Assembly: GCA_020345705.1 (NCBI GenBank)
Contig: CP070766.1
Location: 2,080,218-2,096,940, forward strand
DNA length: 16,723 nucleotides
Reading direction: 5' to 3'
Source of the DNA: Candidatus Zixiibacteriota bacterium
Lineage (GTDB): Bacteria; Zixibacteria; MSB-5A5; GN15; PGXB01
The notes beneath the pieces were generated by a model. The model ran no database searches and had not been told where the DNA came from. It worked only from the letters and a program-made list of their open reading frames with translations. The translations under genes and the position numbers were made by a program. Shown piece by piece: positions 15,417 to 16,723 of this stretch (the first letter of the stretch is position 1; each line of letters opens with the position of its first letter).

Positions 15417-16723
15417 TTAGAAGATATTGTACTTGGCCATCCTGTCCCGCAGAGTATTACGGGATATGCCAAGTATTTCGGAGGTTTTGACCTGGTTGGA
15501 GCCAAAGTGCTTCAGACAGGCTGCTATCAGCGCCCGCTCCAGCGCAGATTCCAGGAAGTAATAGATCTTACCCGGTGAGTTATTTATCAATTTGGGAAGA
15601 ACGGGATCGATGATCTTGCTGAAAAGCTCAGCGTAATCATCCTGAAGGTTATCCAGATCGATTTCGACCTTGGAGTCAAGCTCGGAAAAGACCGGAAAAT
15701 CCTCGGCCTGGAGCGTATCGGACTTGGTCATCACGCAGGCTGTGTGCACGTTGTTTTCCAGCTCTCTGACGTTACCCGGCCAGGAATAGCTGTTGAGCAT
15801 CGAAATGGCCTTGGGGGACAATCCCTTGATATCTTTTGAAAGCTGTTGGGAAAAGCGTTTGATGAAATGATCGGCCAGAAGCGGGATATCATCCTTTCTT
15901 TCCCGAAGCGGTGGAATGAAAATTGAGACGACCTTCAGCCGATAGAACAGGTCTACCCGGAAGGAACCTTCTTTCATGCATTGGACGAGTGATTTATTCG
16001 TCGCCGCGATAACCCGGACATCCACTTCGATGGTTTCGCTCCCGCCGACCCGTTCGAATCTCTGTTCCTGGAGAACGCGGAGCAGCTTGGACTGGGTGAG
16101 CATCGACATATCGCCGATTTCATCGAGGAAGATACTCCCCTGATTGGCCTGCTCGAATTTCCCCAGGCGCTTGAAATAGGCTCCCGTAAAAGCGCCTTTT
16201 TCGTGTCCGAAAAGCTCCGATTCCAGGAGAGTCTCGGCCAGAGCGGCGCAGTTCACCGACAGGAAGGGCTTGCTGCGTCGCCGCGAGTTGCGATGAATGG
16301 CCTGGGCGATGAGTTCTTTACCGGTCCCCGACTCACCGAAGATAAGAATGGCCGCGTCCGATTTAGCCACCTGGCCGACCAGCTTGGCAATCTCGACGAT
16401 CTCCGGCGACTTACCAACGATCTCGTCAACCTCGGGCGGAGAGACTTCCAATCCGCTTTTGACAGGCTTTATCCTGGCTTTGCTGGAGCTAGATGCTTTA
16501 TTGACGGTATCGATCAGCTTTTGCACTTCAAACGGCTTGGTCAGATACTCGAACGCGCCCTCTCTCATTGCCTCCATCGCATTCTCGGTCGAAACAAAAC
16601 CGGAAATCATTATAATCGGCTGCCGAAGCTCATGTAACTTGACTCGTTTCAGCAGCTCCAGACCGGACATAGACGGTAAGTTCACGTCCAGCAAAACGAC
16701 GTCAATGTCTTTATGCTCCCTGA
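15417..16723 (-). CDS. NtrC-family sigma-54-dependent response regulator, N-terminus cut off
   Basis: Transcription activator that, when phosphorylated by a sensor kinase, remodels sigma-54 RNA polymerase. 434 residues are visible and the frame is open at the window end, so an internal TTG near 16694 is not a true start. The receiver domain is partial: phospho-acceptor Asp in VVLLDVNLPSMSG (visible residue 12), the Ser of IMISGF, and Lys in LTKPF. The AAA+ domain has Walker A GESGTGKE (~129), the sigma-54 contact loop GAFTGA (~176-181) and Walker B IFLDEIGD (~197-204), with the conserved YRLKVV and SWPGNVRELEN. A Fis-type helix-turn-helix closes the protein (ALIAACLKHFGSNQVKTSEILGISRNTLRDRM). 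All key residues look intact. It converges on the symporter-metS unit with an 11-bp gap; its cognate kinase is not in the window and its target genes cannot be told. Confidence 0.96.
   Translation of the reverse strand, partial: REHKDIDVVLLDVNLPSMSGLELLKRVKLHELRQPIIMISGFVSTENAMEAMREGAFEYLTKPFEVQKLIDTVNKASSSSKARIKPVKSGLEVSPPEVDEIVGKSPEIVEIAKLVGQVAKSDAAILIFGESGTGKELIAQAIHRNSRRRSKPFLSVNCAALAETLLESELFGHEKGAFTGAYFKRLGKFEQANQGSIFLDEIGDMSMLTQSKLLRVLQEQRFERVGGSETIEVDVRVIAATNKSLVQCMKEGSFRVDLFYRLKVVSIFIPPLRERKDDIPLLADHFIKRFSQQLSKDIKGLSPKAISMLNSYSWPGNVRELENNVHTACVMTKSDTLQAEDFPVFSELDSKVEIDLDNLQDDYAELFSKIIDPVLPKLINNSPGKIYYFLESALERALIAACLKHFGSNQVKTSEILGISRNTLRDRMAKYNIF

Noticed and set aside
16692..16694. 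TTG start for the response regulator
   Set aside because: It falls inside the receiver strand directly before the phospho-acceptor Asp, and the frame continues open to the window end.

Overview
The window reads as chromosomal DNA of a diderm (Gram-negative-type) bacterium of intermediate GC content. The support is an Omp85-type outer-membrane barrel, a small beta-barrel protein, a GmhB-type heptose phosphatase domain and a heptosyltransferase-like domain, a BamB-like propeller with a signal peptide, and an NtrC-family sigma-54 activator. A phylum cannot be fixed from this alone. The mix of a metallopeptidase/TolB/Omp85 fusion, HEAT-repeat proteins and an AmmeMemoRadiSam-type enzyme would suit an uncultured FCB-type lineage such as Zixibacteria, but that is a guess. 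I see no tRNA, rRNA, CRISPR array, insertion sequence or phage gene.

Layout. (1) 1-2871, minus strand: a chaperone block transcribed hsp20 -> dnaK -> dnaJ. dnaJ is cut by the window edge, and each intercistronic gap holds a small hairpin. A strong Shine-Dalgarno and an A-rich, nearly T-free leader precede hsp20. (2) 2872-3093: a gap with a 13-bp RNA hairpin 30 nt after the next gene's stop. (3) 3094-9255, minus strand: three tightly packed genes. The first is a 934-residue secreted metallopeptidase + TolB-like propeller + Omp85-like barrel. The second is a PQQ/BamB-like propeller that overlaps it by one base. The third is a cytosolic HEAT-repeat protein that starts one base after the second one's stop. 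(4) 9425-12769, minus strand: uppP (undecaprenyl-PP phosphatase), a heptosyltransferase-GmhB fusion, and an AmmeMemoRadiSam-type radical SAM enzyme joined by an ATGA overlap. (5) 12833-13480, minus strand: a small exported beta-barrel protein with its own promoter and a terminator-like hairpin that runs into the uppP ribosome-binding region. (6) 13702-15405, plus strand: a LeuT-type sodium:amino-acid symporter from a consensus sigma-70 promoter, followed by a 44-codon MetS-type small subunit gene. (7) 15417-16723, minus strand: the NtrC-type response regulator, cut at its N-terminus by the window end and converging on metS with an 11-bp gap.

Taken together, most minus-strand genes serve the cell envelope: lipid-carrier recycling (uppP), LPS-core heptose (GT9-GmhB) and outer-membrane/periplasmic proteins, next to a protein-folding stress operon. 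The most unusual elements are the peptidase-TolB-Omp85 / BamB-like / HEAT gene trio, the heptosyltransferase-GmhB fusion, and the terminator-like hairpin that masks the uppP start.
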